Source of the DNA: Pseudisothecium myosuroides
Taxonomy: Eukaryota > Streptophyta > Bryopsida > Hypnales > Lembophyllaceae
Reading direction: 5' to 3'
DNA: 64,000 nucleotides
NCBI GenBank assembly: GCA_951799445.1
Contig: OX637291.1
Span: forward strand, 1,056,501-1,120,500
The notes under the pieces are model-generated. The model saw only the letters and a program-made list of their open reading frames with translations. It was not told the DNA's origin and did no database searches. This document shows positions 62,646 through 64,000 of the stretch, piece by piece. Numbering within the stretch: the first letter of the stretch is position 1; each line of letters begins with the position of its first letter. A program made the translations under genes and the position numbers.

Positions 62646-64000
62646 ACTATGTCTGGAACGGTGTATCATATAGATGGAGAGAGTGTTCGAATTGAATGGG
62701 GTTGTAAGGCTAGATGGATAATTTCATTAAAATGGCGTATTCCATATATACCATTTTTTTATTCATTTCCTTCGTTAGCTCTAAAGTCTAGGACTAAATT
62801 AAGGACTGGTATACATTTCATACCACATGGTCTAAGCCATACAAGTGCCAAAGTTGTAGAGTGACACTTTTCAAACAAAATTCTCCATCATTTAACTTCA
62901 TTCACTTTGAACAACATTTTTTGAACATGTAAACTAAAAAATGATACGTGTTTACTGAAGTCAGTTCCAAAATTTTCATTTAGGCTGAAAGAATGTACAT
63001 TTATAAAGCATTTTCCAAAACTTTGCTAAAATGATGCTACCAATGCTTCAAATGTTACCAATGCTACCAATGCTTCAAACGTTGAAGCATTGGTAGCATC
63101 TTCCAAAAAGCTACTACAATGTTGCTACAATTTTTTCAAATGTTGTGAAATCCTCTAAAATCTAATTTAGTGAATCATATCACATAATAATATGATTTAA
63201 ATTAGTACCTCATAAATGAATCATGCATTAGAAAAAAAAATTAGCCCTCGTAAGGGCTCCTTCCCTTTGAGGGACAATGGCCACTATTCATCATCAATGA
63301 TGAATAAGTAGCCACAATAAAAAAATATTAAAAAAATATTAAAAAATATTAAAAAATTAAAATATATAATATATATAATAACTAAAATAATAATAAAATA
63401 ATAATTCAGACTGACAGAGATAATTTTGGCTACATTAGATTTGAAAATTCTGAAATTCCGTATTTATTTTAATATTAATATTTTCTAAATTATATTATTG
63501 AGTTGTCTCGTGCAAATCAAGCCCTGCAGTTTGCTCGCCAGCGTTCCCTGCTATCCGAGAACTCATAGCCCTCTCGAAGGCTCATTTTCTTCTAACATTG
63601 GTCATTTTCAATCTACGAATCCTTAACCTTTTGTTGATTAAGTTAGTACATATGTATATGTTGGACTATGGTAGCAAATTCTTGCTTCATGAATATCCAT
63701 TTGTACATTTGAAGTTTCTTTGGTCCTTACTAATTGAACATTTAAAATGGTTAAGAATACTTGAAGAAATTCTCAAAACAAGGAAATCACAATTTTTAGA
63801 TAGTTGAATTTGGCATGATTGATCTAAATTGTGCTAGAATTCAAATTTATATCAATCACCCCAAATTCTTCTTGGGCATGATATGGCAATTATTCTATGA
63901 GGAGTTTTGTAGAGGATCAATGAACTCTTTTAATAGGCAATAAAGTCAAATTTGTACAAAAGTATATTGATGGATGAAAGAATGTATAAATGATGAAAAA
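62646..64000. other. AT-rich intergenic DNA with hairpins
   Basis: No gene seen. Short inverted pairs include TTCATCATC/GATGATGAA (63286-63304), followed by an ATATT/AATA tract (63320-63410). Confidence 0.4.
63062..63100. repeat. 18-bp perfect hairpin with 3-base loop
   Basis: ATGCTACCAATGCTTCAA, loop ACG, then its exact complement. A further direct copy of the left arm lies at 63035-63052. Confidence 0.7.

Overview
The window looks like nuclear DNA of a land plant. The genes are split by short GT-AG introns. The ubiquitin is of the plant type, plant telobox motifs (AAACCCTAA) lie upstream of a translation-related gene, there is an LRR receptor kinase of a plant clade, and foldback elements carry En/Spm (CACTACAAGA) ends. 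Modest introns, genes separated by AT-rich repeat blocks, and a TPR-CHAT protein suggest a bryophyte, perhaps a moss. That placement is inference.

Layout: 1-5400 is repeat DNA with a 2.4-kb compound palindrome and a 376-bp TIR element carrying a clean AAT duplication. 6515-8393 (+) encodes a plastid-type thioredoxin-like protein. 12961-18565 (+) encodes a TPR-CHAT protein with an intact His/Cys pair, followed in frame, after one TAG, by a ZZ zinc finger. 20073-21720 (-) is an unrecognised multi-exon gene. 22259-23440 holds two ~230-bp TTAA elements and another repeat. 24650-26628 (+) is a glycine-rich RRM protein with an organelle-type leader. 28443-30801 (+) is an SAM-dependent methyltransferase of the leucine carboxyl methyltransferase-like class. 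32694-33839 (-) is a penta-ubiquitin gene with a decayed sixth unit behind its stop. 34288-46122 is gene-poor and full of elements, including one TTAA element nested in a CACTA foldback. 46123-49795 (-) is an LRR receptor kinase. 52957-56494 (+) is deoxyhypusine synthase with one GC-AG intron. 58722-62645 is again repeat-rich and contains an unrecognised multi-exon gene on the minus strand (61572-62373). The last 1.3 kb shows only hairpins and AT-rich DNA.

The genes do not form a pathway. Several are housekeeping genes (polyubiquitin, deoxyhypusine synthase, RRM protein, thioredoxin-like). The two strongest leads are (i) the TPR-CHAT gene whose ZZ finger is cut off by a single in-frame TAG lying at the 3' edge of a possible frame-neutral 102-nt intron, and (ii) the TTAA-flanked elements with CCC-starting ends, piggyBac-like in their termini, one of them in a target whose empty copy survives next to it. 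Exon joins were worked out by eye from splice motifs and phase. Where every phase closes to a whole codon number I have said so.
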